Part shown: piece after piece, positions 1 to 11,206 of the stretch | How the letters are laid out: every line of letters begins with the position of its first letter | Position numbering within the stretch: position 1 is the stretch's first letter | NCBI RefSeq assembly: GCF_048544455.1 | Contig: NC_133530.1 | Span: forward strand, 17,351,748 to 17,415,747 | Direction: 5' to 3' | Length of the DNA: 64,000 nt | DNA from: Silene latifolia | Lineage: Eukaryota; Streptophyta; Magnoliopsida; Caryophyllales; Caryophyllaceae | Notes under the pieces: generated by a model | Database searches by the model: none | Told to the model about the DNA's origin: nothing | What the model saw: the letters and a program-made list of their open reading frames with translations, nothing else | Program-made: the position numbers and the translations under genes

Positions 1-1770
1 CATAGTACTAGTGGGACCACTTCTCAGTCTACACCTAATACTCCAGCTGGTACTCCTATAGTAGCTGTCAGTACTGATAATCACATGCCTGATTCCAGGC
101 AATCTCATAGGGTGAGAAATATTCCACCCAGATTTAAGGATTTTGTTTGCCCTACTCTTCATGCTACTGCTCATAGCTTCTCTATTCTTGATCCCTCTTC
201 TTATCCTCCAACTTTATTGAAATCCCTTAATAATGTCATGAAAATTACTGAACCATCAACTTACAAGCAAGCCAAAGATGATCCTAAATGGGTCACTGCC
301 ATGTCCAAGGAGATTGCAGCTCTTGAAGACAATGGTACTTGGGTTATTACTGATTTACCTCAAGGCCATAAACCAATAGGTTCTAAATGGGTGTACAAAA
401 TCAAGTACAATCCAGATGGTACAGTGGAAAGATACAAGGCAAGGCTTGTAGCTAAGGGATACAACCAAGTTAAAGGGAAAGACTACAAGGCCACTTTTTC
501 TCCTGTGGCAAAATTTACCACTGTCAGAGTGCTACTGGCAGTTGCTTCCATTCAAAATTGGCCAATCCATCAACTAGACATCAATAATGCCTTCTTGCAT
601 TGCTATCTAGATGAGGAAGTTTATATGGTTCCACCTGAGGGTTACATGAAAGCCAACACAGGGCAAGTTTGTCATCTTCGAAGATCCTTGTATGGCTTAA
701 AGCAAGTCTCTCGTCAATGGAATCTTGCTTTAACCAAGCTCCTACTCACTCTGGGATTTAGTCAATCCAAATATGACTATTCCTTGTTCACTAGACAAGT
801 TCAGGGATTGCTCTCCATTGTATTGGTTTATGTAGATGATCTATTATTGACTGGTACTGATGTCAATTTTTTAGCCAAGTTAAAACACAAGCTACATGAA
901 TCATTCACCATCAAAGATCTTGGGCACATTCGTTATTTCCTGGGGTTGGAAGTTACCAGAAACTCTGAAGGGTTAGTATTAAATCAACAGAAGTATGTTC
1001 AGGATCTGTTGACGGATGCTGGTATGGTAAACTGTAAACCAGCACTCTTTCCTTTGCCCAAGGGTCTACAGTTGAGTGTTGATCAAGGTCCTTTACTTTC
1101 TGATCCAGAGAGTTACAGGCGCATCATTGGGAAACTTCTGTACCTCAACCTTACAAGACCTGATTTATCATATGCAACACAACATCTTAGTCAATTTCTT
1201 TGCTCTCCAAGGGAGCCTCATATGCAGGCTGTTGTCCATGTTCTCAGATATCTGAAGGGAACAACAGCTGCTGCCCTATTCTATCCTGCCACCAGTGATT
1301 TAATTCTTACTGGTTTTTGTGATGCTGATTGGGGCTCTTGCCAGACCACTTGTAGGTCCCTTACAGGACAATGCGTCTTTCTAGGAAGGTCCTTGATTTC
1401 TTGGAAAACGAAGAAGCAGAAGACTGTCTCAAAGTCTTCTGCCGAGTCTGAGTATCGGGCTATGTCATACACTGCTGGTGAATTGACTTGGTTGCATGGT
1501 CTTCTTGCTTATTTCAGGGTCCTCATACCCTTACCTATTTCCCTTTACTGTGACAACAAGGCTGCCCTCCACATTGCGGCTAATCCTGTCTTTCATGAAA
1601 GGACAAAGCACATCAACATTGATTGCCATTATGTCAGGGAAAAATTACAGGCTGGTTTCATATCTACTGCTCATCTTCGTACACATCAACAACTAGCTGA
1701 TCTCTTAACAAAACCATTAGGACACACTCAACATATGTTCCTAGCTTCCAAGTTGGGACTGCTGTTCTAG
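1..1770 (+). CDS. Ty1/copia polyprotein, reverse transcriptase and RNase H part (copia-1, 5' end outside window)
   Basis: This is the C-terminal part of a Ty1/copia Pol protein. The frame is open from base 1 to the stop at 1768-1770, so the first 28 codons before the first ATG (85) belong to it too. The copia-type reverse transcriptase runs from about residue 70 of the ATG-started frame, with the catalytic YVDD motif (about residue 250). A retroviral-type RNase H follows, with GFCDADW near residue 410, SSAESEYRA and the terminal LADLLTKPLG signature. No stop or frameshift is visible, so this part looks intact and probably young. A purine-rich tract and an LTR follow at once. Integrase, protease and gag must lie left of the window. 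Confidence 0.93.
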   Translation, partial: HSTSGTTSQSTPNTPAGTPIVAVSTDNHMPDSRQSHRVRNIPPRFKDFVCPTLHATAHSFSILDPSSYPPTLLKSLNNVMKITEPSTYKQAKDDPKWVTAMSKEIAALEDNGTWVITDLPQGHKPIGSKWVYKIKYNPDGTVERYKARLVAKGYNQVKGKDYKATFSPVAKFTTVRVLLAVASIQNWPIHQLDINNAFLHCYLDEEVYMVPPEGYMKANTGQVCHLRRSLYGLKQVSRQWNLALTKLLLTLGFSQSKYDYSLFTRQVQGLLSIVLVYVDDLLLTGTDVNFLAKLKHKLHESFTIKDLGHIRYFLGLEVTRNSEGLVLNQQKYVQDLLTDAGMVNCKPALFPLPKGLQLSVDQGPLLSDPESYRRIIGKLLYLNLTRPDLSYATQHLSQFLCSPREPHMQAVVHVLRYLKGTTAAALFYPATSDLILTGFCDADWGSCQTTCRSLTGQCVFLGRSLISWKTKKQKTVSKSSAESEYRAMSYTAGELTWLHGLLAYFRVLIPLPISLYCDNKAALHIAANPVFHERTKHINIDCHYVREKLQAGFISTAHLRTHQQLADLLTKPLGHTQHMFLASKLGLLF

Positions 1771-1783
1771 AATACACATCCCA

Positions 1784-1795
1784 ACTTGAGGGGGA
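1784..1795 (+). other. Polypurine tract of copia-1
   Basis: The purine-rich run TTGAGGGGGAT lies between the pol stop codon and the TG that opens the 3' LTR. This is the usual place for the plus-strand primer of a copia element. Confidence 0.75.
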
Positions 1796-2063
1796 TGTGA
1801 GAATGAAGTAGCACAAGGAGTTGGTTAATGACAACCAATCATTGACAAGCACACGGATTGATGACATGGCAGTTAGTTAGAATAGAACAAACTGGAATTG
1901 TATATAAACAAGAAACACACTTTGTAATTTATTTATTCATTCATAATCAATACAACTCAGTTTATTTACTCTCTCTATAACAACTTTATCTCTCTAGTTT
2001 GATCATCATATTCATCAAGCTTCAAGCTCATTCAACAATGGCTTCCTACTGCATGTTTTCACA
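1796..2063 (+). repeat. 3' LTR of copia-1
   Basis: The repeat starts TGTGA and ends TCACA, a perfect 5-bp terminal inverted repeat with TG...CA ends, 268 bp long. It follows a polypurine tract. The right boundary is confirmed independently: the next base (2064) starts sequence that matches desaturase intron 1 at 8255. The 5' LTR and target duplication are outside the window. Confidence 0.8.
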
Positions 2064-3296
2064 ACGGGGTAGCAAAAGAAATGCACATATGCCCCGACAT
2101 GCTCAGCCTGAATCTCAAATTACTAATACCATTCGAAAATTTAATAAATGTATGCACAACTAGCATTTGCTATCAAACAGTACTACATTCTTAACTTCAG
2201 GAGAATAAAAATAAATGTTCAACTACCATTATCTATATCACAGAAATGTATAAGACCTAAGTTTCCAAACAAATTTTTGATGAATACAATAAATGCTACT
2301 CAATAGACTGCAAAACTTCTGAAAGACTATGTACACGTACACATACAACGGCCGGCCCCCTTCTATGTTATACGATTCATTTAATGATCGCTGCTGTAAC
2401 TACATTTTAAGCATACAACGATCTTCCAGAAAACCGACTAGATAAATCTCAATGCTGAAGAGCACAGAAAACCAAAGTTGGGAAAATCTCTAATAGAATT
2501 ACTAATTATTGAATTTAAGAACTAAGATTTAAGCAATTAATTCTTTTATTAAAGATAAACAAATGATTGGGACGAGACGGAGTATACAGTACAAGTACAG
2601 TACTAAATAGTGGAGTACTGATCATTTCGCAGTAACAGTATATCAGAGATGCCCATACCAGAAAATCACATTATTATACATGCAAAATCAATAAGATCAG
2701 AATTAAAACTGTAAAAGATTCTAACTTTCTATCAAAAAATGGCATTATACAAAAAACCGAACAAATTAATAAACATATTAATCCATTTACAAGAAACATA
2801 ACATCAGAAAATCCCAATGCCTCAAGGGGTTTCGCAAATTGCGAGATAAAAGGGGTCAGATGTACGCAACTTTACCCGATACTAAAAATAAAACAAAACC
2901 CATTAAAAAAATACAAAAAAGAAAGTGAAAGAGAGTTACTTAGGAGAAGGGCTACTAAGAGTAGTAGCCATGATGAATTTAGGAGATCTAAAAGAAGGGA
3001 ATTTAGGAAAAGTATTAGGACATTGAAATGGTGATGAAATAGGATTAAGATTTAGAGACATTTTGATTAATGTTTGTTTGTTGAAATTTGTTTGTTGTGT
3101 TTGTAACAACAGTTGTTGTTGTTGTTGTTCTTGGGCTGTTGTTTGAGTATGAAGGGTTTGGTTATTGTTGTGACCACAACCACACAAAGTTGGAAAGACA
3201 AGTGGAACAGACACTCAAAAGTCTGACTCAAACTTGAAGTTTTTGCTCCACTTTCCTACCAAAATCCACGTTAAATGATGACAAAATTGACAAATG
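2064..3296. repeat. Duplicated desaturase 5' segment, copy A (paralogous to 8255-10125)
   Basis: This segment matches 8255-10125 nearly base for base over long stretches. It covers part of intron 1, exon 1 and about 235 bp upstream of the ATG. It is shorter than copy B: the equivalents of about 8336-8713 (with the intron hairpin) and of about 9070-9370 (with the left half of a MITE) are missing. Similarity ends sharply at 3296 and 10125, both after the same bases ACAAATG. The left end is cut by the copia-1 LTR, so the duplication may continue left of the window. Confidence 0.9.
2940..3061 (-). pseudogene. Duplicate exon 1 of stearoyl-ACP desaturase (rest of gene not in window)
   Basis: On the minus strand an ATG at 3059-3061 opens 40 codons plus two bases. 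They encode the same transit-peptide start as exon 1 of the gene at 6806-9896 ([10 protein letters not shown]... to ...SSPSP). The exon ends at the same GT donor (2939-2938). No exon 2 or 3 follows; instead, intron sequence runs into the copia-1 LTR at 2063. The gene copy is therefore either interrupted by copia-1 in intron 1, with its other exons left of the window, or is only a fragment. A TTG/CAA microsatellite in the 5' leader is longer here than in copy B. I call it a pseudogene for lack of the other exons; it could be functional if copia-1 is spliced out with the intron. Confidence 0.75.
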
Positions 3297-4318
3297 AAGC
3301 CCACATATTAGGTTTGTCTGCAATGCCTCTGATGTTGTTGTTGTTGTATATGCAAAGTGGAATGCCCTTGAAGTTATGGAATTGTGCAAGGTAATTGAAA
3401 GTTGAGACAAATCCTATAATTCGCTCCTGCTGAGCATATGAGGGCAAATGTCGAATATGAACACTGTTTGTGGTTTGAATATTGGTGCCTGAAATGTTGA
3501 TATTGCTGTCTCAAGTATTGCATATTTACATATCAGCCATGTCTAGATTGAAGCTAATGTAGTGTGCTTATGTTACTGGAATTGAAATGTTGTCAAGGAC
3601 ATATTTCTATTAGAGACTTTAAAGGCTATATGAAAAGAGTAGCATTTAATCACTATGATGCCGTTAATTATCATGGGACGATGACTCTGTTTTGAGATTC
3701 GTGAAAGAGGCCTAATTAGTCTTACACGGGGTTTTCGATTTTCCCAAGGTAGACCCATGTATTGAACTTGATTGAACAGAACTGCTCTATTGTCCTCCAT
3801 GGGTCTGTTACCTCCTTCATTACATACCTAAACTTGGAACTCTATCTGGGGATGCTTGTTTGGGGCGGAGCCTCAGACACTAAAGTAAGAGTAAGAGTAC
3901 TCGTATACAGAAATTTGTAAATAGTTGTAGGAGAGAGTATTGCTCTGCCCTGACAATGATAGTGACAAGGTTGGACATGTGAATGTAACTATATTTCTTT
4001 TTTGAAGGCATTTAACGGTATTGCCATGGAAAATAAGGCAACCCCAGTTCTTTATAAATCTAGACTCAATTCCTATTAGAATTGATCTTAGGCCCACGGG
4101 CATTTGGGTTACCCTTTTGGCTCTACATAACCATTCATTTCAATGATGTTTTATTCCATTTTATTCGAGTAGTTAGCTGCTTCAAAGTTCAAACTGACGT
4201 CTTGACTATTGGCATTTTTAAAACACAATATCAAGGATCATATCTAATCAATTCAAGTTTATCTTTTCTGATATTGAAACCGATCTCTAATATTTCTTTG
4301 TGGGGATGCTTGTTTCAG
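3297..4318. other. Intergenic, no gene seen
   Basis: About 1 kb of AT-rich DNA between the duplicated desaturase promoter and the next gene. Short open frames have no recognisable protein and no supported splice sites. The end (4311-4318, TGTTTCAG) is a good splice acceptor, so upstream exons of the next gene could lie here, but I could not find one. Confidence 0.5.
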
Positions 4319-4347
4319 ATGTATATTCTAAGAACGATGAGCCTAAC

Positions 4348-5654
4348 ATGGATGACGATTGGCTGAAAGATGACGACGATTCCATGGAGCAGATTCTGCG
4401 ACAGATAGAAACAGTTCAGTGTCAAGTTCACGGTCTTAGAAACCATCTGGATCTGATCATGTTGAAAAATGGTGTCAAGTTCTCTTCCTCGGAGAATCTT
4501 AACCTTCTTGTGCCTTATGATGGTCAGACAAGTGCTGCACAGAGCCCTGCTTTCTCAGCTGGTAACGGTGACAATATGTCTCTTGGTGCCAAATATTCTC
4601 CTAAGAGCTTGTTGGATTTTGATATTGGGGACCTGGGTTTACCTGAGAACATCGTCTCTGGTTACGCTGACGGCACTCAGATTCCCGACATAATAGAAAG
4701 TACTGTAGGTCTACTGTCTGCTGCGGATGTCACACCACATCAACCACAAATTGTGGAGTCTGCTGAAAATGTGAGGCTTTTTTCATGAGTTTATTCGGTT
4801 TTATATGATACTGTATGTTATACTCAGTTTTATTCTTTCGGATTCACTACATATCCGAATAGCGCAAGTTTTTAGAAAGAGTCAAGTCAGAAGGGTAGTT
4901 TTTATCCTGATACAGTAAAAAGCAAATGGATGGACAGTGGAGCCCTCGTAGTTTCGCGAGGGTAGATTATCCTGCTACATTTACATTCCCAAAAAGGGAA
5001 ATGTGGCGAATTGGTTTAAATGGCCAAAAAAAGGGCGGTGAATTCAAATGAATGGATGGAGTAATATTGTGATAAACCTTAAAAGTATATTACCAAATTA
5101 CCAAAGTTGCAATTCTTTTATCGATGTGATTGTTGTTGCTCTTGTTAATTGTTGCATTTTTTTCTTGAATCAGCTCATTATTGCAATATTTTTTAATTTT
5201 TTTTTAACCAATACTCCTCGAACATACTCTGTGTTTTCTTTGCATCGCCACTTCATATTCAGTTACGAGGTTAATGAGATGGTCTCACTTGTAAACCATC
5301 TCATGTAAGTTTGTAACTAATATCTTGTGCTATTGTCTGCAGATTTTGGATAATTCTCTGATGCAAGTCAATATCATGCCAGAAGAGAACCCGCCTCTTG
5401 GAATTGTTGACCATTTAACCGGTAACAGAGAGCTTCAAGAACCGGAACTGACAGATGTGAAAATTTTAGTCCTCCCCTCTAAATCAAAATTAGCACCAGA
5501 TACCATGGTTGGAGATGACATTTCTTTTCCAAAATCCTCAGCCCTAAAACTTTGCATAACAAAAGATGTTCCTCCTAAGAACAAAAAAAAGCGAGGAGAG
5601 CGCAAAGCTGCACCGGGAGGGTGGAATCTGAAATGTGAGCCTGATACAAATTAA
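4348..5654 (+). CDS. Two-exon plant protein of unknown function (possible 3' part of a larger gene)
   Basis: Two coding blocks join cleanly in phase 0: 4348-4770 (donor GTGAGG) and 5343-5654 (acceptor TGTCTGCAG). Together they give 244 aa. The N-terminus is very acidic (MDDDWLKDDDDS), followed by a short helical, possibly coiled-coil stretch (residues about 12-35, EQILRQIETVQCQVHGLRNHL) and a Ser/Asp-rich middle. The C-terminus is basic (KNKKKRGERK), which looks like a nuclear localisation signal. I do not recognise the family. The frame is also open upstream to a good acceptor at 4317-4318, so the true protein may begin in an earlier exon and this may be only the 3' end. The clean splice junction and lack of stops argue for a real gene or recent fragment. 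Confidence 0.55.
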
Positions 5655-6805
5655 GTTCCCTTTGTTCAGGTAGATGAGGAGAATGTACACTCATTGACCA
5701 TTTCACATATTGGAGATCATGTTCATGATCACGAGTCAAGATCATTTCCGTTTCTCTTCAATTCAACATCTCCATAACTTATCAATGGTTGAGACTTTAT
5801 TAGAGATCTCCATTTCCTGTTTTTCTTTCCCAACAAATCACTCATTAACTAGTAATGAAGCGAAGAAAACTAAATGGAGAGGATTGGTTATCCAAGATGA
5901 TCATTAGAGGGATTAGTTATCCAAGATGGTGCTTTGCTTCAAGGCCTCAAGGGGTCCTTACCGCCCGATTTTACTGCAGGCCATCATCTCACATTCTCCG
6001 GCGATGATGATGAAAATTTTGTTGTAGAAGATCTTTTTGTTTCTTTTCCAAGTTGTTAAATTGTTCTTGTTGGTTTTGTTATTTAAATGGATTGGTGTTA
6101 TTCTTATTGGTATTAATCATCACCTCCGTCATCATCCTTAATTCCTTGGTCGTGCATGTGTATTGATGCTTTTCGACAGTGGCTAGGACCCTTGAAGGTG
6201 TCCGTGTGTCAGCATTTGTTGGTGCGTGTTGATGGTGTTTGCTTGTGGGTGAGTTGAGGGGGCGGTTGGCTGTGAGATATCGGAAATTGCTCAAAGTTGT
6301 GGGTGAAGCGAGGGGCTGGTTGTTGGTGAGGCTGGAAGTAGCAAGTAGCAAGTGAGGTGGTGCTGAACTGAGAACTGAGAACTAGAGTAAGGGCAAAACT
6401 GTAATTTCCTTGCTTGAATTTAGTTGTATTCGATTATGATGTGTACGCAACAATTTATGTATACTTTCATCTAGAACAAACGGAATAAGTTCAAAAAAAC
6501 AAACGAGTAACTTAATGTCAGAAACTCGTCAATCGTCATACGTGTTTTTTAAAAGGGACGTCTACAATTAGATATCACGGTAATAGACGTGACATGATCA
6601 CTTTCAAAATTGCCATAAAACATCATGTTTAAGAAACACAAGACAGATCAAAATACAATCAACACAATGAATTGACCCGACATTCCAATCTTAAAGACAA
6701 AGCAATCGTATCTACAAAACTACTACAATTGACCCCCGACTCCTTGCAATAAACCGGTCCATCTTCAAATGTAGTCGTATGACTGATGACTCGTACCTGA
6801 TGAAC
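5655..6805. other. Intergenic between convergent genes
   Basis: Holds the 3' ends of the + strand gene (stop 5654) and the - strand desaturase (stop 6806). No further gene is visible. The 90-codon minus frame at 6079-6351 has low-complexity composition and no recognisable features. Confidence 0.55.
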
Positions 6806-9800
6806 TCAAAGCTGAACTGGTCTATCAAAGATCCAACTGAAAGGAACGGTAGGTGCCTGCTTTGCCCTCTCTCGGGCTCTTTCTTCCAGCCTTCTGATTC
6901 TCGGTGGAAGACTACAGACATAATCCTGAGCTTTTTGGGCCTCGGATGAAAGTCCAGTAAGCTTCTCGACCTGCCAACGGCCCACTAAGAACTCCAATAT
7001 GTCAGCATAGTCCCTAGCAGTGTAGACTCCGAGCCTCTGAGCAACAGCGGAAAAATGGTCAAAGAGGTTGTCATCACGGCCATCGTACATAAGGTGAGCT
7101 GGCATAGCGATCTTCTTCTTCATCATGTCGGCAAAACCCAAGATGGTATCATTAGGGTCGATTTCAAAGAGCTTCTCTACTATCTTGGTATAAGCGGTTT
7201 CATGTCGTTTCTCATCTGATGCAATTATGCCACATATTTGTGCCAGCTTGAGATCCCCGTGTTCCTTGGCAAGCCTTGCTGTGTTTCCATGGGAAATAAA
7301 CGTTGCCCTTTCTTGGAACGATGTGTAAATGAAACCGAGGTAAGGGTTGTTTTCGGTCCTAGGGTCCTACATCAGGTTAATCAGTGAGGTGAGCCATCCA
7401 ATACAAACATATTCTCAAATGAGACAGGCTCGCACATATTTCTAGTGAGACCGCTCTATAAATTGTGCGGTCTTCAATGTAAAAGGTTTGGTTCGTTATA
7501 CGCTCTGCCTAAAACAGTTGCTATTAGAAAAATACAATTTTAAAGATGCGGAACATACCATTCCTGACCCAATTAGATACTGAATTGTTTTCTCAATGGC
7601 TCTCATGTCGACACGACCAGTGAGATAGAGATACTTGTTGAGAAGATCACCATGCCTATTTTCTTCGGCTGTCCATGCTCTTGTCCAAATAGCCCAAGAA
7701 GTAGGGCTTGCCCCGCTTTCATCCCTCACGCCATCCAATGTATTAAGCATTGTCTGGTAAGTTGGAAGTGCTTCTTCTGTAATCATATCCCCGACCAACG
7801 CAACGTAGTGATCATCTGGGATCTCACTTGCCCTCTCTCTGAGTTCCCTGACCTGGTCATAAAAACCCTCTGATGCGGGATCAGGAAGAAAATCCTGCGG
7901 CTGCCAACATTTTTCAACGGGTTTCAAATGGATCAAGAGATTCTCTTCTGCCCAATTTTCCATTGATTTAAATATTTCAATCTTCTCTTGTGGCATGGAA
8001 TGTGTTACTTGAACGTGCACTTCACGGGGTGGCGCAAAAGGCTTTTTCAGACTTTCTACTTCCCTATAATGGCAAAAGTATATCATAAGAAGACGGCACA
8101 AAATATGCCACGTAATTTTATCAGCAAGACACAACGCAAATGAAAAGGAATGTGAGGTATATGACCGAGATTTCTAAACACAGATGAGTTAACGGAAATG
8201 CTAGAAAGTCCAACCATCAGTAAACAAAAAACTCCCAATCAGATAATCTAAGGAACGGGGTAGCAAAAGAAACGCACAATCACACATACGCCGACATGCG
8301 CACCCTGAATCTCAAATTACTGATACCATTCGAAAATCAATCACAGGGTTAACAAATGATAAGCAGATAACTTTTTTACAACACTTTAGCCTAATGACAC
8401 AACGGCTCACTAGTGACTGACTTTGGCAAATCAAGCTCTACCCTAGTTGAATTCTAATTACCTATTCGCAATAAATAGTTACTCTCTAGTAAAAATGTGA
8501 GGATGTATACAGTAACCCGCCAACTGAAGCAAACTTTTACTGTGTACATCCTCACATACTCCTATCATTTAAATGACAAACCCAGGTGACTGAAAAGTGC
8601 CCGAAGCACAGAAACCTAAAACATCGATAACAATCAACATCAACATCGATCCCAACTGTGAGTTTCGACATCTTGATTACCATAAATAAGCCTTCTTTCA
8701 TAATCTGTTCACAAAATTTAATAAATGTATGCACAAGTCACAACTAGCATTTGCCATCAAACAGTACTACACTCTTAACTTCAGGAGAATAAAAATAAAT
8801 GTTCAACTACCACTATCTATATCACAGAAATGTATAAGACCCAAATTACCAACAAATTTTTGATGAATACAATAAATGCTACTGAATAGACTGCAAAACT
8901 TCTGAAAGACCATTTACACGTACACGTACAACGGCCGGCCCCATTCTATGTTATACGATTCATTTAATGATCGCTACTGTAACTACATTTTAAGCATACA
9001 ACGATCTTCCACAAAACCGACTAGATAAATCTATTCCGCACCATCATAAATCTCAATGGTGAAGAGCACAGAAAACTGAAGTTGGGAGAAATCTCAATGT
9101 TGTACTTTGTTTTTGGCACAAAGACCAAGGAAAGAGGAATGAGTCAATTACTAAATGACATTCGGAACAAATGGAGTGTAAATGATCAAATTGCTCATCA
9201 AGTTTATTCTTAAAATAGAAAGGACAACAATTGGCTCAGACGCGCTAATATGGAAAAGGACAACAAATGACCAGGACAGAGGGAGTAGAAGACATGTTTA
9301 AATTCGTCAAGAAATGGTGATAAACATATACTCCCTCCGTCCCAATTTTTTTGTCAACCTTCTTTTATTAAAAATAAACAAATGATTGAGACGGACGGAG
9401 TATACAGTACAAGTACAGTACTAAATAGTGGAGTACTGATCATTTCTGAAACTACCAGGTTGCAGTAACAGTATATCAGAGATGCCCATATCAGAAAATC
9501 ACATTATTATACATGCAAAATCAATAAGATCAGAAGTAAAACAGTAAAAGATTCTAACTTTCTATCAAAAAATGGGATTATACAAAAAACCCAACAAATT
9601 AATAAACATATTAATCCATTTACAAGAAACATAACATCAGAAAATCCCAATGCCTCAAGGGGTTTCGCAAAATTGCGAGGTAGAAGAGGTCAGATGTACG
9701 CAACCTTACCCGATACTAAAAATAAAACAAAACCCATTAAAAAAATACAAAAAAAGAAAGTGAAAGAGAGTTACTTAGGAGAAGGGCTACTAAGAGTAGT

Positions 9801-9896
9801 AGCCATGATGAATTTAGGAGATCTAAAAGAAGGGAATTTGGGAAAAGTATTAGGACATTGAAATGGTGATGAAATTGGATTAAGATTTAGAGACAT
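6806..9896 (-). CDS. SAD: Stearoyl-[acyl-carrier-protein] 9-desaturase, plastidial
   Basis: The enzyme introduces the delta-9 double bond into stearoyl-ACP in the plastid stroma, using ferredoxin and O2, the first step to oleate. Coding exons on the minus strand are 9896-9775, 8063-7559 and 7366-6806. All introns are GT/AG, and the phases join without gap to 395 aa, a normal length for the family. Residues 1-40 are a Ser/Pro-rich transit-peptide-like start with no acidic residue. The mature part has both di-iron motifs: EENRH at residues 174-178 in exon 2 and DEKRHE in exon 3. The C-terminus [12 protein letters not shown] is typical. There are no stops or frameshifts. Exon 1 and upstream DNA are duplicated at 2064-3296. 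In-frame ATGs upstream of 9896 exist, but the ATG chosen starts the conserved MSLNLNP sequence. Confidence 0.96.
8496..8556. repeat. Hairpin-forming inverted repeat in desaturase intron 1
   Basis: Two 20-bp arms (8496-8515 and 8537-8556) are reverse complements with one mismatch, separated by 21 bp. The left arm begins TGTGAGGATGTA. The block is missing from duplicate copy A. It may be a tiny fold-back element remnant. Confidence 0.8.
9331..9400. mobile_element. Stowaway-like MITE, internally deleted
   Basis: It begins CTCCCTCCGTCCCAAT and ends with the imperfect reverse complement ATTGAGACGGACGGAG, flanked by TA on each side. This is the terminal consensus and TA target of Stowaway (Tc1/mariner-type) MITEs. 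It is only 70 bp, so most of the interior is gone. Duplicate copy A keeps only the right half (about 2541-2582). Confidence 0.75.
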
Positions 9897-10984
9897 TTTG
9901 ATTATTGTTTGTTTGTTGAAGTTTGTTTGTTGTGTTTGTAACAACAGTTGTTGTTGTTCTTGGGCTGTTGTTTGAGTATGAAGGGTTTGGTTATTGTTGT
10001 GACCACAACCACACAAAGTTGGAAAGACAAGTGGAAGAGACACTCAAAAGTCTGACTCAAACTTTCAGTTTTTGCTCCTCTTTCCTACCAAAATCCACGT
10101 TAAATGATGACAAAATTGACAAATGTGTTTTTTAGATTGCCACTGCTTAAGAGTGTGTGTCGGATTTTAATTATCGTACTTTTTATACAAAAAATGAGAT
10201 GATGTTTCTATAATGGAAAATGAGATGGTCTCATCGGGTAGCACTGATTTCGAGTACTACCAAGGGTAATTTTGTAAATTTTAATGATATTTTAATTATT
10301 TTTAAGATTAGTCAAATAAATTACCAAAGGACAGTAATGGAATACTACATCCTTATGTTAAAGAGCTCATTCAACTTATGCCCTATAACAACCGCCATAT
10401 CCATCTAGCTTTGATGTGCCACCTCCGTAAGTTAATAATACACGCCATTTTTTTTATCTTATATATGAGCGAAACGATGCAAATATTAGAATATGTAAAT
10501 ATTCTAGTGATTTTATTTAATTAAGGTTGAACGATAACGGCTGCAAGTGAAAAAAGTAGCGTCTCCAATAATGAAATTTATGGCTGAAGTCTAGTTTGCT
10601 TGTATTAACTAATTGCCTAATTATAGCTAATTCCGTAATCGAGATTGAACATCATGGTCAGATGGACACCAATCATACGATTGCATAAACCTTGTATGAA
10701 GAAGTTAAGAAACAAGCAAGAGGTCGTGGAATGTCGTAACTATGTAAATCCCATGGCTAACATTAAGGTGGAGATAAACTAATCTATACAAAAAGCATAT
10801 ATAACATTCGAAAAACGAAAAGGCACACCCCAAATCATAAAACAAGAAACAACAAACATTCTTTTGGGTGAAGAGTAAATAGACAACCGACTAAAAACAA
10901 TTCACCACGAAATCTTTACAAACATTAAGATATAATCTCGAATTATTATCACCATGATTATTCATCGAGCAAATACTTCTTCAT
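9897..10984. other. Desaturase promoter and intergenic region
   Basis: Contains the 5' leader and promoter of the minus-strand desaturase. The leader has a CAA-rich stretch (about 9945-9960 on the minus strand). Beyond 10125 it no longer matches copy A. No other gene is seen. Confidence 0.5.
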
Positions 10985-11206
10985 TCATCTCATTGAATTA
11001 TATACGTTTTCAGATCTCACAACTTGAGATATGGAACCTAGCTCTTGTTGCGTGGGTTGGGCTTGGAACACTGGCGGGAGGGTTGGCTGGGGTGGTTCTT
11101 GGGCTCCAAAAACGGTCTTAAGTCTCATGGGCATGAAAACCCACCAACCCACAAGTACCAAGCCCACCCCAGCCAAAAGAATGATTGTAATATAGATGTT
11201 CTCCAT
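10985..11206 (-). CDS. Small single-pass membrane protein, unknown function
   Basis: A 73-codon frame starts at ATG 11206-11204. Residues 5-25 form a hydrophobic segment (TIILLAGVGLVLVGWWVF), which could be an N-terminal membrane anchor. It is followed by a basic turn (MRLKTVF) and a Pro/Gln-rich tail (PPQPTLPP, QAQPTQQ). I do not recognise a family. The membrane segment next to a proline-rich tail is more protein-like than the other short frames nearby, but length and lack of homology leave it uncertain. Confidence 0.4.
   Translation of the reverse strand: MENIYITIILLAGVGLVLVGWWVFMPMRLKTVFGAQEPPQPTLPPVFQAQPTQQELGSISQVVRSENVYNSMR

Larger units (their letters stand above)
8255..10125. repeat. 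Duplicated desaturase 5' segment, copy B
   Basis: Counterpart of 2064-3296. It spans part of intron 1, exon 1 and about 230 bp upstream of the start codon of the intact desaturase gene. It carries about 640 bp that copy A lacks, in two blocks, one with a hairpin and one with a MITE half. Confidence 0.9.

Noticed and set aside
4945-5010. Two small hairpins (CCCTCG...CGAGGG and ACATTTACATTCCC...) in the intron of the 4348-5654 gene
   Set aside because: Too short and imperfect to separate from chance or from a decayed MITE.
6079-6351. 90-codon minus-strand frame
   Set aside because: Low-complexity Thr/Pro/Asn composition, no splice or family support.
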